Of a DNA stretch of 64,000 bases, positions 1 through 9,221 are shown in pieces. Position numbers and translations under genes: made by a program. Source of the stretch: JAAZKI01 sp012799905 (GTDB taxonomy: Bacteria; Verrucomicrobiota; Lentisphaeria; Oligosphaerales; Oligosphaeraceae); the NCBI GenBank assembly GCA_050949415.1, contig JBMNFR010000004.1, positions 1-64,000 on the forward strand, given 5' to 3'. Each line of letters starts with the position of its first letter. Position 1 is the stretch's first letter. A model generated the notes under the pieces. It was not told the origin of the DNA and made no database searches. It worked only from the letters and a program-made list of their open reading frames with translations.

Positions 1-146
1 CTCTGCGGTCAATTTTACTATCGTCATTTGACAAATTGCATTTGTTGTCTACATTAGTTTGGTATCTCGCTAAGAGTGTTTGATTCGCATGGCGTCAAAG
101 CGACGCCTATCCAGCCCTCCCCCGACACGTATTTGACTGTTCACCT

Positions 147-749
147 ATGCCTTTGATAGCGATTACGGGTGGCATCGGCGCCGGGAAAAGCACAGTCCTT
201 GAGTATTTCAAGGCCTTGGGCGCCGAGGTACTGGATGCCGATCAAATCGTTCATTCCCTGTATGAACCCGGGCAACCAGCCTACCAAGAGATGTTGTCAC
301 GTTGGGGCGACAAGATTTTGGACGCTGGCCGTGCCATCGACCGAAAAGCCGTTGCCGCGAAAGTCTTTGCTGCTGCTCACGAGCTCAGCTGGCTGAACGG
401 CCTCCTGCATCCACTGGTCAAGCAGGCAATCAGCGCGGCGGGAGCACGCACCAATAATCTCCTTTACTGCGCCATTCCCTTGCTTTATGAAGTTGGCTGG
501 GACGCTGGTTTCGCTGCTGTCATCGCCGTCTGGTGTGACCGGAACACGCAGCTCCTTCGTTTACGGTCACGACACTGGTCAGAGGTTGAGATCAACCAAC
601 GCCTTAGCCAGCAATTATCCATGAATGAAAAACTTAGCCGCAGTGACTATGGGTTAATCAACACTTGCTCCTTGGCGATGCTCAATCAGCAATGCACACA
701 CCTGCACCGCCACCTGCAATCCATGTTCGCCCTGCCGCAAACGGATTGA
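147..749 (+). CDS. coaE: Dephospho-CoA kinase
   Basis: This cytosolic enzyme phosphorylates the 3'-hydroxyl of dephospho-CoA with ATP, the last step of coenzyme A synthesis. The 200-residue length matches the family. The P-loop GGIGAGKST lies at residues 8-16, the substrate-binding DAD at residues 30-32, the LHPLV lid-region motif near residue 90, and IPLLYE corresponds to the family VPLLFE motif. No clear Shine-Dalgarno precedes the ATG at 147, but the P-loop starts at the usual distance from this start, so it is kept. rho follows 140 bp downstream on the same strand. The coaE-rho order is also known in Chlamydiae, which is one reason for suspecting a PVC host. Confidence 0.95.
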   Translation: MPLIAITGGIGAGKSTVLEYFKALGAEVLDADQIVHSLYEPGQPAYQEMLSRWGDKILDAGRAIDRKAVAAKVFAAAHELSWLNGLLHPLVKQAISAAGARTNNLLYCAIPLLYEVGWDAGFAAVIAVWCDRNTQLLRLRSRHWSEVEINQRLSQQLSMNEKLSRSDYGLINTCSLAMLNQQCTHLHRHLQSMFALPQTD

Positions 750-889
750 ACCGGCGGCAACGCCAGCCCCACACTGCCTTTCTCAGCGCCCCTTTCCGAT
801 GCGCAACTCCTGCCATCGTCGACGGCCCCCATCCCACCTAGCACGGCTCATTTTTCCTTGAATACGACTTCTGTTGTTTTCTTTTTCAT

Positions 890-3016
890 ATGACTTCAGG
901 GACAAAATCACTTATGACAAACGAAGACATGAACATTCCAGACGCAATTCCGCCGACAACAACAGCGGAAAATAGCGAAGACAAGCCCGTGGCCAAGCGC
1001 CGCGGACGGCCGCCAGGCACGACGAAAAAGAAAATGCAGGAACGCAGAGAAGCAGCGGCGGCAGCAGCAGCGGCAGCAGCGGCAGCAGCCAAAGCGGCGG
1101 ACGAAACTGCGCCGGCAGCGGCAAGCAAAGAACCCGCCAAGACTGAAGCGCCAACAGCGGCAAGCAAAGAGCCTGCCAAGACTGAAACAAAAGAGCCTGC
1201 CCAGGCTCAGGAAGCGCCAGCAACGGCAAGCAAAGAGCCTGCGTCGACTGCAACTCCGGCGGCTGCAGAGGAATCACGCCAGCCGGCAGAGTCGCCCAAC
1301 CATCAAAAAAATTACCAGCAACAGACGTCTATGTCTAAAAAACCACAGTCTCGTTGGAATCAGCCAGGCGGCAGCGATAGTTCAGGGGCGGACTCTGGGT
1401 CTTCGGAAACGCAATCTGCTGGCGCGGCAGCGTCTCAGAACCAGGGCGCCAACCCGAATGTCCAGAATTATGGGTCAAGAAAATTCCAGTCAGGCCATCA
1501 GCGGTCATATCAGCAGCGTTCTTACCAGCAGAACCAGGGCAAGCAACGCCAGAGCCAGGGCGATGATGGCGAAGCCCCGTTGAAGGCCGATTTCAGCGAA
1601 GGCTACAGCAGCCGTTCCCGGCACAGCCGGCGTCGCCGAAAAAGCAATTACAACTACCCGGATGGCATGCGCGACAACCAGAGACTGGATATGCGCGATT
1701 TGCCAGACCATGCCATGATTGTCGACCCGCGCGACAAGGAAAACCCCAATCTGCTGAATTTAAATGAATTGCGCGCCATGGAAACAGCCGCCTTGATGCG
1801 CATGGCCGCAGACTTCAAAATCGAAAACACGGCGGGAATGTCCCGCCATGACTTGCTGTTTGAAATTCTCCGCGCCAATGGGATTGACCGCAATGGCGTC
1901 ATGTTCGGCGGCGGTGTCCTGGAAGTGACCGGAGACGGCTTCGGCTTCCTGCGCAGCCCGACGGCGAGCTACCTGGCCTGCCCAGAAGACATCTACATGA
2001 GCCCAACCCAAATCCGACGCTTTGGATTGCGTACCGGCGATACTGTTTTTGGACAAATCCGCCAGCCCAAGGAACGCGAACGCTTCTTCGCCTTGCTGAA
2101 AATCGAAACCATCAATGACGAAGAGCCAAGCCGCAAAAAAGAAATCGTCCCATTCGAAAATCTGACGCCGTATTTCCCGACCCAGCGCCTAATCCTTGAG
2201 CGGGACAAGAACGAGCTGACCACGCGCATCATTGACTTGGTGACCCCAGTCGGACGCGGGCAGCGCGGACTCATTGTCGCGGCGCCGCGCACCGGCAAGA
2301 CCGTCGTCCTGCAAAAAATCGCCAACAGCATCCTGGCCAACAACGATGACATCACCCTGATCATCCTGCTGATTGACGAGCGTCCTGAAGAAGTGACGGA
2401 CATGAAGCGGGTCGTAAATGCGGAAATTGTCAGTTCGACGTTTGACGAGCCGCCAGACCGACATGTGCAAGTGGCGGAAATGGTGATTGAGAAAGCCAAG
2501 CGCCTGGTGGAATACGGCCGCCATGTCGTTATCCTCCTGGATTCCATCACCCGCCTGGCGCGAGCCTACAACACCATTGAGCCGCATAGTGGACGCATCC
2601 TCTCCGGCGGCGTCGACGCCAACGCGCTGCACAAGCCCAAGCGCTTTTTCGGCGCGGCGCGGAACATCGAACATGGCGGCAGCCTGACCATCCTGGCCAC
2701 CGCCCTCATTGACACCGGCAGCCGGATGGATGACGTCATCTTTGAGGAATTTAAAGGCACGGGCAACATGGAGCTGCATCTTGACCGTCACCTGGTGGAC
2801 AAGCGCATCTACCCGGCCATCAACATCGAGAAGAGCGGCACCCGACGTGAAGAACTCCTGGTTCATCCTGATGAGCTCGACCGGATGTGGCGGCTGCGCC
2901 GCGCTATCGGCGACATACCTCTCCAGGATGCCATGGAACGGATCATCAGCGTCGTCAAATCGAAACCGACCAATGTCGAATTCCTGATGTCCATGCCTAA
3001 GGAAGAACACGACTGA
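890..3016 (+). CDS. rho: Transcription termination factor Rho with long disordered N-terminal extension
   Basis: This is the hexameric RNA-dependent ATPase that releases RNA polymerase from untranslated transcripts. The conserved part starts near residue 289: a helical N-terminal domain, then an OB-fold RNA-binding domain with GDGFGFLR, then the motor with Walker A APRTGKT (residues 465-471), LIDERPEEVTD, and Walker B ILLDSITRLARAYN (Asp551). The first ~288 residues are not canonical. They contain a KRRGRPP AT-hook-like motif, a poly-Ala run encoded by GCAGCG-type codons, Ala/Lys/Glu/Thr repeats and a Gln/Ser/Arg-rich stretch ending in SRRRRKS. Long low-complexity N-terminal insertions are known in Rho of several phyla. 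The ATG at 890 lacks a ribosome site. An in-frame ATG at 914 follows AGGGA at 898-902 and may be the true start. Confidence 0.96.
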   Translation: MTSGTKSLMTNEDMNIPDAIPPTTTAENSEDKPVAKRRGRPPGTTKKKMQERREAAAAAAAAAAAAAKAADETAPAAASKEPAKTEAPTAASKEPAKTETKEPAQAQEAPATASKEPASTATPAAAEESRQPAESPNHQKNYQQQTSMSKKPQSRWNQPGGSDSSGADSGSSETQSAGAAASQNQGANPNVQNYGSRKFQSGHQRSYQQRSYQQNQGKQRQSQGDDGEAPLKADFSEGYSSRSRHSRRRRKSNYNYPDGMRDNQRLDMRDLPDHAMIVDPRDKENPNLLNLNELRAMETAALMRMAADFKIENTAGMSRHDLLFEILRANGIDRNGVMFGGGVLEVTGDGFGFLRSPTASYLACPEDIYMSPTQIRRFGLRTGDTVFGQIRQPKERERFFALLKIETINDEEPSRKKEIVPFENLTPYFPTQRLILERDKNELTTRIIDLVTPVGRGQRGLIVAAPRTGKTVVLQKIANSILANNDDITLIILLIDERPEEVTDMKRVVNAEIVSSTFDEPPDRHVQVAEMVIEKAKRLVEYGRHVVILLDSITRLARAYNTIEPHSGRILSGGVDANALHKPKRFFGAARNIEHGGSLTILATALIDTGSRMDDVIFEEFKGTGNMELHLDRHLVDKRIYPAINIEKSGTRREELLVHPDELDRMWRLRRAIGDIPLQDAMERIISVVKSKPTNVEFLMSMPKEEHD

Positions 3017-3216
3017 GCAGCATTGCAAACCAGCCTGGAACACCCCTTGGCCGCGCGGAAATTCCAACCACCCGCCAACGCGAAACCAGCAACTTAAGAA
3101 AAAAAACTCGCCTGGTAACAGGAAATTTCCGGCGCAGGCATTATTGTTTGGCGGAATCGTTTCCTGCCTTCAAACCGATGGCTTAAAATCACCACCAGCA
3201 AAGTAAGGACAAAACT

Positions 3217-3480
3217 ATGGCTAGTGAAACCATCAAATGCCCCCATTGCGAATGCAAAGTCCTGGTCAGCGAAGTCGAAAAGGAAGACGGCACCTGCCCG
3301 GAATGCGGACAGTTGGTACTACCGTCCAAACTGTTCAATGACTTCAGCGACTACAATGACGAAGACGATGATGATCTCGATGATATGTACGATGACGATG
3401 ATCTCGATGACGACGATCTCGACGATGACGATGATCTCGACGATGACGACGACCTCGACGATGACGACGACGATTACTGA
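3217..3480 (+). CDS. Small zinc-ribbon protein with poly-acidic tail
   Basis: This is an 87-residue protein of unknown function. The N-terminal half carries two Cys pairs, C8-x2-C11 and C27-x2-C30, typical of a single zinc ribbon. From about residue 46 the protein is almost only Asp/Glu with DDDLDD repeats. A ribosome binding site TAAGGA at 3204-3209 sits 7 nt before the ATG, supporting real translation. It lies between rho and parE on the same strand, suggesting co-expression with nucleic-acid-processing genes. The acidic tail resembles the acidic N-terminus of the ParC encoded downstream. The tail could mimic nucleic acid or bind basic proteins, but that is speculation. Confidence 0.8.
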   Translation: MASETIKCPHCECKVLVSEVEKEDGTCPECGQLVLPSKLFNDFSDYNDEDDDDLDDMYDDDDLDDDDLDDDDDLDDDDDLDDDDDDY

Positions 3481-3576
3481 TTGACAGCGCCGGGCCGGCA
3501 GCGCAAACCGCCAGCCGGCCTGACGCCACGAAATCACCTATGCCTTAATTGGCCTTGACCTGGGAGGGGAAAATGC

Positions 3577-5439
3577 ATGCAGGAACAGCGATTTGACCAA
3601 ACCAACCTGCCGAAATATGACGAAAGTTCTATCCGCAGCCTAAATTCTCTTGAGCACATCCAGACGCGCCCTGGCATGTACATCGGCCGGCTCGGCAACG
3701 GCGAGCATCAGGACGATGGCATCTATATCCTGCTCAAGGAAGTCATTGACAACAGTATTGACGAATTCACCATCGGCGCCGGCCGGCGCATTGAAGTCAC
3801 CATCCAGGACAACGGCGAAGTCAAAGTCCGGGATTACGGACGCGGCATCCCCCTGGACAGCGTGGTCGACTGCGTGTCAAAAATCAATACTGGCGGCAAG
3901 TTTGACACCAGCAAGGACGGCGTGGCCAAGCCATTCGCCTGCTCCATCGGCCTGAACGGCGTCGGTCTCAAGGCTGTCAATGCCCTGTCCGAGACGTTCA
4001 CCGCTGTTTCGCGCCGCGATGGCCAGAGCATGACTGCGGAATTCGTTGACGGCGTTCTCAAGCGCAAGGCCAAAGGCAAGACCAGCGAACCACACGGAAC
4101 CGAAATCACCTTCCGGCCGGCTGAGCGTTTCTTCCCCGGCTACCGCTTCGAGCCGAAGCATCTCAAACGGCGGATGCAGCTCTACGCCTGGCTCAACAGC
4201 GGCATCTCCATCACCCTGAACGGTGAAAAATTCTATTCCCGACGCGGACTCCTGGACCTCCTGGAGTCCAAGCAGGAATCAGAGCCGCTGTATGAAGCTT
4301 TGCACTACCGTTCCCCCAAGCTGGAATTCGCCTTCACCCACATCAACAGCTTCAACGAAAGCTACTATTCCTTCGTCAACGGCCAATACACCAACGACGG
4401 CGGCACCCACTTGTCAGCCTTCAAGGAGGGCATCCTCAAAGCCGTCAATGAAATCGCTCCCAAGAGCCTGGACCCTGACGACGTCCGCAACGGCATCGTC
4501 GGCATTGTCTCCATCCGTCTCGAAGACCCGATCTTCGAGTCTCAGACGAAAAACAAGCTGGGCAATACAGAAATCCGGACTGACCTGGTCAACGAAGTGC
4601 GCCAGGCGGTCGTGGAAATGCTGTTCAAGAACCCCACCATCAAAACCCAGCTGCTGGACAAGGCCGGCCAAAATGAGGCGGTGCGCAAGCAAATCCAGAC
4701 GGTCAAGCGGGAAGCCAGGGAACAAGCCAAGAAAACCAACTACCGGATTCCTAAGCTGCGCGACTGCCAGTTCCATCTTTGCGACGCGCCGAACCGGCGC
4801 AAGCCCGAAGACAAGCACAAATGCTCGCTGTCGACCTTGTTCCTGACCGAAGGCGACTCCGCCGCCGCTAATATGGTCAGCTCCCGCAATCCAGAGTACC
4901 AGGCCGTCTTCCCCCTGCGTGGAAAACCCCTTAACTGCTATGGGAAAAAACGGGAAACCATTTACAAGAACGAAGAATTCTATTATATCATGCAGGCGCT
5001 CGGCATTGAGTCCAGCCTGGATGACCTCCGCTATGGCAAAGTCGTCATCGCCTCTGACGCCGATGTCGACGGCTTCCATATCCGCAACCTGCTGATCACC
5101 TTCTTCCTGACCTTTTTCCAGCCGCTCGTCGCATCCGATCACCTGTTCATCCTGGAAACGCCCCTGTATCGGGTGCGCAACAAGAAAAAAACACTCTACT
5201 GCTATAACGACACTGAGCGTGACGAGGCCATCGATATCATCGGCAAAGGCTATGAAATGACCCGCTTCAAAGGACTGGGTGAATTGTCGCCAAATGAATT
5301 CGAACAATTCATCGGCGAAGATATCCGCCTAATCCCAGTAAGCGTGGACAATAACCGGGAAGTCGACGGCATGCTGCAATTCTATATGGGGGAAAATACG
5401 CCAACACGACGCGACTATATCATGGAAAACCTCATTTGA
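3577..5439 (+). CDS. parE: DNA topoisomerase IV subunit B (ATPase subunit)
   Basis: This is the GHKL-type ATPase subunit of a type IIA topoisomerase, which with the A subunit relaxes and decatenates DNA. Visible motifs in order are the RPGMYIG N-terminal motif, EVIDNSIDE (Mg/ATP-binding Asn), YGRGIP, GLNGVGLKAVNALS, the transducer SQTKNKLG with its conserved lysine, the TOPRIM glutamate in TEGDSAA (E425), and DADVDG (residues 494-499). The C-terminal ENTPTRRDYI motif is typical. The length of 620 residues lacks the extra insert of many GyrB proteins. AGGGGA at 3565-3570 is well placed for the ATG at 3577. The partner subunit lies downstream beyond a hairpin-repeat array. Assignment to ParE rather than GyrB rests on the pairing and overall sequence character and is not absolute. 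Confidence 0.92.
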   Translation: MQEQRFDQTNLPKYDESSIRSLNSLEHIQTRPGMYIGRLGNGEHQDDGIYILLKEVIDNSIDEFTIGAGRRIEVTIQDNGEVKVRDYGRGIPLDSVVDCVSKINTGGKFDTSKDGVAKPFACSIGLNGVGLKAVNALSETFTAVSRRDGQSMTAEFVDGVLKRKAKGKTSEPHGTEITFRPAERFFPGYRFEPKHLKRRMQLYAWLNSGISITLNGEKFYSRRGLLDLLESKQESEPLYEALHYRSPKLEFAFTHINSFNESYYSFVNGQYTNDGGTHLSAFKEGILKAVNEIAPKSLDPDDVRNGIVGIVSIRLEDPIFESQTKNKLGNTEIRTDLVNEVRQAVVEMLFKNPTIKTQLLDKAGQNEAVRKQIQTVKREAREQAKKTNYRIPKLRDCQFHLCDAPNRRKPEDKHKCSLSTLFLTEGDSAAANMVSSRNPEYQAVFPLRGKPLNCYGKKRETIYKNEEFYYIMQALGIESSLDDLRYGKVVIASDADVDGFHIRNLLITFFLTFFQPLVASDHLFILETPLYRVRNKKKTLYCYNDTERDEAIDIIGKGYEMTRFKGLGELSPNEFEQFIGEDIRLIPVSVDNNREVDGMLQFYMGENTPTRRDYIMENLI

Positions 5440-5446
5440 CGCAGCC

Positions 5447-6304
5447 GTACGTAGTTCAAGCTTCAGCTTGCAGTACGTAGTTCAAGCTTTAGCTTGCTGT
5501 ACGTAGTTCAAGCTTTAGCTTGCAGTACGTCATACAAGCTTTAGCTTGCTGTACGTAGTTCAAGCTTTAGCTTGCTGTACGTAGTTCAAGCTTTAGCTTG
5601 CTGTACGTAGTTCAAGCTTTAGCTTGCTGTACGTAGTTCAAGCTTTAGCTTGCTGTACGTAGTTCAAGCTTTAGCTTGCTGTACGTAGTTCAAGCTTTAG
5701 CTTGCAGTACGTCATACAAGCTTTAGCTTGCTGTACGTAGTTCAAGCTTTAGCTTGCTGTACGTAGTTCAAGCTTTAGCTTGCTGTACGTAGTTCAAGCT
5801 TTAGCTTGCTGTACGTCATACAAGCTTTAGCTTGCTGTACGTAGTTCAAGCTTTAGCTTGCTGTACGTAGTTCAAGCTTTAGCTTGCTGTACGTAGTTCA
5901 AGCTTTAGCTTGCAGTACGTAGTTCAAGCTTTAGCTTGCAGTACGTAGTTCAAGCTTTAGCTTGCAGTACGTCATACAAGCTTTAGCTTGCTGTACGTAG
6001 TTCAAGCTTTAGCTTGCTGTACGTCATACAAGCTTTAGCTTGCTGTACGTAGTTCAAGCTTTAGCTTGCTGTACGTAGTTCAAGCTTTAGCCTGCTGTAC
6101 GTAGTTCAAGCTTTAGCTTGCTGTACGTAGTTCAAGCTTTAGCTTGCAGTACGTCATACAAGCTTTAGCTTGCTGTACGTAGTTCAAGCTTTAGCTTGCA
6201 GTACGTCATACAAGCTTTAGCTTGCTGTACGTAGTTCAAGCTTTAGCTTGCTGTACGTAGTTCAAGCTTTAGCTTGCAGTACGTCATACAGGCTTCAACC
6301 TGGA
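5447..6304. repeat. 33-copy tandem array of a 26-bp hairpin repeat between parE and parC
   Basis: Units recur in an exact 26-bp register: from the GTAC at 5447 to the GTAC at 6279 is 832 bp, or 32 x 26, giving 33 units without indels. Each unit is GTACGT, then AGTT or CATA, then the hairpin core CAAGCTTTAGCTTG, then CT or CA. CAAGCT and AGCTTG pair perfectly around a 2-nt loop. About eight units carry CATA instead of AGTT. The first unit has a TC loop and the last is diverged (CAGGCTTCAACCTG). There are no unique spacers, so this is not CRISPR. It fills nearly all of the 971-bp parE-parC gap and would be transcribed if the two genes share an operon. Confidence 0.97.
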
Positions 6305-6410
6305 GATTCTAAACCCTCCTTAATCTCCCTTTTCAAATACACTCTAACTCCGCCGCTGGACGCAAAACCGCCAGCAATTCGGAGCTGATCATAGACTCAG
6401 GAGAACTGAC

Positions 6411-8936
6411 TTGCCAACCGACCACGATCCCATCAACCCCACCGGGGATAACGACGATGACGTCAAACCGACCGAAGGCGACATCACCGAAGACGACAAT
6501 GACAAGACCGACAGCGACCTGAACGAAGACCGCAACGACGCAGATAACGAAAACAGCGACAACGGCGAAAACGACGACGCTGACGGGGACGATGACGACG
6601 ACGATGACGACGACCTCGATGACAGCGAGGATGACGAGGATTACGACTCCCTGCGCACGATGCTGTCGCGCAATTTCATTGAATATGCCTCGTATGTCGT
6701 CAAGGATCGCGCCATTCCCGACGTTGACGACGGCTTCAAGCCGGTTCAGCGTCGGATCATGCACTGCATGCATCTGGTTGATGACGGCCGTTTCAACAAG
6801 GTCGCCGGCATTGTCGGCGACACCATGCACTTCCATCCGCACGGCGACCGTTCAATCGGCGACGCGCTGGTCGTGCTTGCCAACAAGCAGTACTTCATTG
6901 AAAGCCAAGGCAACTTCGGCAATATCTTTACCGGCGACCCGGCGGCAGCGGCGCGCTACATCGAGGCCCGCCTGACCCCGCTGGCGCGGGAAGTGCTGTT
7001 CAATCCCGAAATCACCGAGTATGTCGATTCCTACGACGGGCGCAACCAGGAGCCGGTTCGCCTGCCCTGCAAAGTCCCAGCCCTGCTGATGCTAGGCGCC
7101 GATGGCATTGCTGTCGGCATGATGACGCGCATTTTCCCGCATAACTTCCAGGAGTTGCTGGAAGCCCAAATCGCCATCCTGGAAGACCGGCCATTCCAGC
7201 TTTACCCGGACTTCCCGCAGGGCGGCATCATGGACGTGAGCGAATATGAGGACGGCGCAGGACGCATCCGCCTCCGAGCCCGCATCGAGGCTGACGGGGA
7301 CAAGAAAATCATCATTCGCGAAATCCCGGCCACGACTACGACCGAAGCGCTGATTGCATCCATTGAGACAGCTGCTAAGCGCGGTAAGCTGAAAATCGCC
7401 TCGATCACGGACTATACAGCCAAAGATGTCGCCATTGAAATCGCATTGCAGCGCAACATCTACGCCGAGGAGACGATCCAGGAACTGTACGCCTACACCG
7501 ACTGCGAAGTGCAGGTCAACTCCAACTTGTGCGTCATCTGCGAAAATGTGCCGACCCTCATGACCGTCAGCGAGGTGCTCCGCCGCAATACGGAAAAACT
7601 GCTGTCCTACCATCGCCAGGAACTGGCTATCGCCCTGCACAAACTGGAAGAAAAACACCAGGAAAAAACCCTCGCGCAAATCTTCATCGAAAACCGCATC
7701 TACAAACGCATCGAGCAATGCGAAACCCTGGAAAAAATCAAATCGGAAATCTACAAAGGGCTAGCGAAATTCCGCGATCAACTGCGCCGCGATGTCACGG
7801 ATGACGACATTGAAAAGCTGATGCAGATTCCGATCCGGCGCATTTCCTTGTTTGACATCCGGAAAAACGAAGAAGAGCTGGCGGCCATCGCCAAGGACAT
7901 TGAGCAGACCATCTACCAGCAAGGCCATATCGTCGAATTCACCATTGACTATATCAAACGGCTGCTGGAAAAATACGGCCCAGCCTTCCCGCGGAAAACG
8001 GAAATCGCCAGTTTTGCGACGATTGACGTACGCGAAGTCGCACGGCGTGACGTGAAGGTCTACCACGACCGGGTCAATTATTATCTCGGCACCAATGTCA
8101 AGCCCAGCAGCAAGGACGCCGCCCCAATCGTCTGCACCGAATACGACCGTCTGGTTCTTTTACGCAATGACGGCGCCTGCCGAGTGATCAGCGTGCCCGA
8201 AAAAGAATACATCGGCCCGACTAAATATGTGCTGCTGTCCGACAGGGAGCAGGTCTACTCTATCCTGTACCGTGACCGCCTGGAAGGAACCTGGTTTGCC
8301 AAACGCTTCCAGATCAGCCAATATATGTTAGGCAGGGAATATCAAATCCTGCCGAAAAACTGCCTTATCGAAAAACTCTACACCAACTCCGGCGTCGTCC
8401 TCAGCCTGGAGCTGGCGACCAATCACCGTCGCTCGTACCACTCTGTCCCCGTCGATTTCGATAACATACGGCTGCGCTCCAGAGACGCCCGCGGCTTCAA
8501 GCTGACTCATTATCCGGTGACGGAAATAAAAGTCATCAAACGAGGAACAGCAACGCCGACAGATGAGCAAAAAACCAATCCGGAAAGCGATGATGAAAAA
8601 GGCGGCGACGAGGCGGACAAAGGCCAAAACGAAAGCCCGCCCAAAAACCCGCCGACAGCGACAGCGACAGATGAGGTTAAGACGCCAGCGACAGACGAGG
8701 AAAAGACGACAAGCAGCGCGGCAAAGCCAGCGACAACGGAAGCCCCAAAGGACACCAAGGACGCTAAGGATAGCGCCAAGGACGCTAAGGATAGCGCCAA
8801 AGACGCTAAAGCCTCTAAAGACGGCAAGGATGCCAAGGATGGCAAAGATGCTGACACGGCGGATAAGTCCAGACCAAAGTCAAGTCTGAAGCTGCTCATT
8901 GATGAAAGCACTCCGTTCTTCCTGGAAGACGAATAA
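6411..8936 (+). CDS. parC: DNA topoisomerase IV subunit A with acidic N-terminal and Lys/Asp-rich C-terminal extensions
   Basis: This is the DNA breakage-reunion subunit of topoisomerase IV. The start is TTG at 6411, preceded by CAGGAGA at 6398-6404. No in-frame ATG lies between this site and the conserved domain. Residues 1 to about 82 are an extremely Asp/Glu/Asn-rich tail. The canonical fold then begins (MLSRNFIEYASYV), with KPVQRRIM, HFHPHGDRSIGDAL, and the catalytic tyrosine in AAARYIEARLT (Tyr183). A coiled-coil region and a reduced C-terminal DNA-binding domain follow. The last ~110 residues are low complexity, with KDAKDSAKDAKD-type repeats. There is no GyrA box, which favours ParC over GyrA. 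The extensions are absent from textbook ParC and are probably disordered. Confidence 0.92.
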   Translation: MPTDHDPINPTGDNDDDVKPTEGDITEDDNDKTDSDLNEDRNDADNENSDNGENDDADGDDDDDDDDDLDDSEDDEDYDSLRTMLSRNFIEYASYVVKDRAIPDVDDGFKPVQRRIMHCMHLVDDGRFNKVAGIVGDTMHFHPHGDRSIGDALVVLANKQYFIESQGNFGNIFTGDPAAAARYIEARLTPLAREVLFNPEITEYVDSYDGRNQEPVRLPCKVPALLMLGADGIAVGMMTRIFPHNFQELLEAQIAILEDRPFQLYPDFPQGGIMDVSEYEDGAGRIRLRARIEADGDKKIIIREIPATTTTEALIASIETAAKRGKLKIASITDYTAKDVAIEIALQRNIYAEETIQELYAYTDCEVQVNSNLCVICENVPTLMTVSEVLRRNTEKLLSYHRQELAIALHKLEEKHQEKTLAQIFIENRIYKRIEQCETLEKIKSEIYKGLAKFRDQLRRDVTDDDIEKLMQIPIRRISLFDIRKNEEELAAIAKDIEQTIYQQGHIVEFTIDYIKRLLEKYGPAFPRKTEIASFATIDVREVARRDVKVYHDRVNYYLGTNVKPSSKDAAPIVCTEYDRLVLLRNDGACRVISVPEKEYIGPTKYVLLSDREQVYSILYRDRLEGTWFAKRFQISQYMLGREYQILPKNCLIEKLYTNSGVVLSLELATNHRRSYHSVPVDFDNIRLRSRDARGFKLTHYPVTEIKVIKRGTATPTDEQKTNPESDDEKGGDEADKGQNESPPKNPPTATATDEVKTPATDEEKTTSSAAKPATTEAPKDTKDAKDSAKDAKDSAKDAKASKDGKDAKDGKDADTADKSRPKSSLKLLIDESTPFFLEDE

Positions 8937-9000
8937 GTGGACAGTTGCACAAAAGATTCATCCGCAGATGACGCAGATGAACGCAGATTTTTCAAGGCGC

Positions 9001-9085
9001 GCTGTACGGCAGGCTGAAGCCTGCGGGACATACAGCAAACTAAAGTTTGAACTACGTGCTCCTGCAAGCGAGGTACGTACGGCAG
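9001..9085 (-). repeat. Diverged hairpin repeats related to the parE-parC array
   Basis: Read on the - strand, this segment shows ACGTAGTTCAAACTTTAGTT, followed by TGCTGTATG and then the hairpin CAGGCTTCAGCCTG and CCGTAC. Layout and flanking bases match the 26-bp units of the 5447-6304 array. The stem is changed on both sides (CAAACT/AGTTTG and CAGGCT/AGCCTG instead of CAAGCT/AGCTTG), which keeps the pairing. Confidence 0.7.
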
Positions 9086-9090
9086 CCACC

Positions 9091-9170
9091 ATGTCCACCG
9101 CGTCCACCATGTCCACCATGTCCACCATGTCCACCGCGTCCACCATGTCCACCATGTCCATCGCGCCCAC
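9091..9170. repeat. 9-bp minisatellite (ATGTCCACC / GCGTCCACC)
   Basis: About nine contiguous copies of a 9-bp unit, seven ending in TCCACC, with ATG or GCG as the first three bases. The last copies decay (ATGTCCATC, GCGCCCAC). Open frames across it on both strands are repeat artefacts. Confidence 0.9.
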
Positions 9171-9195
9171 ATCTATTTGCGCCGTAGGAGCTTAA

Positions 9196-9215
9196 CCCCA
9201 GGCTTTAGCCTGGGG
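9196..9215. repeat. Perfect hairpin upstream of the MFS gene
   Basis: CCCCAGGCT and AGCCTGGGG form a perfect 9-bp stem around a 2-nt TT loop, the same stem-TT-stem plan as the parE-parC repeats. No T-run follows on either strand, so it is not a typical intrinsic terminator. Confidence 0.6.
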
Positions 9216-9221
9216 ATAGGC

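Noticed and set aside
5447..6304. CRISPR array
   Set aside because: Units are contiguous with no unique spacers, and no cas gene is present.
6333..6842. 169-codon - strand frame opposite the parC start
   Set aside because: It is the reverse reading of the Asp-rich GAC/GAT codons, giving a Val/Ile-rich shadow.
8958..9195. Small open frames over the TCCACC minisatellite
   Set aside because: Both strands are open because of the 9-bp period; the encoded MST/MVD repeats are artefacts.
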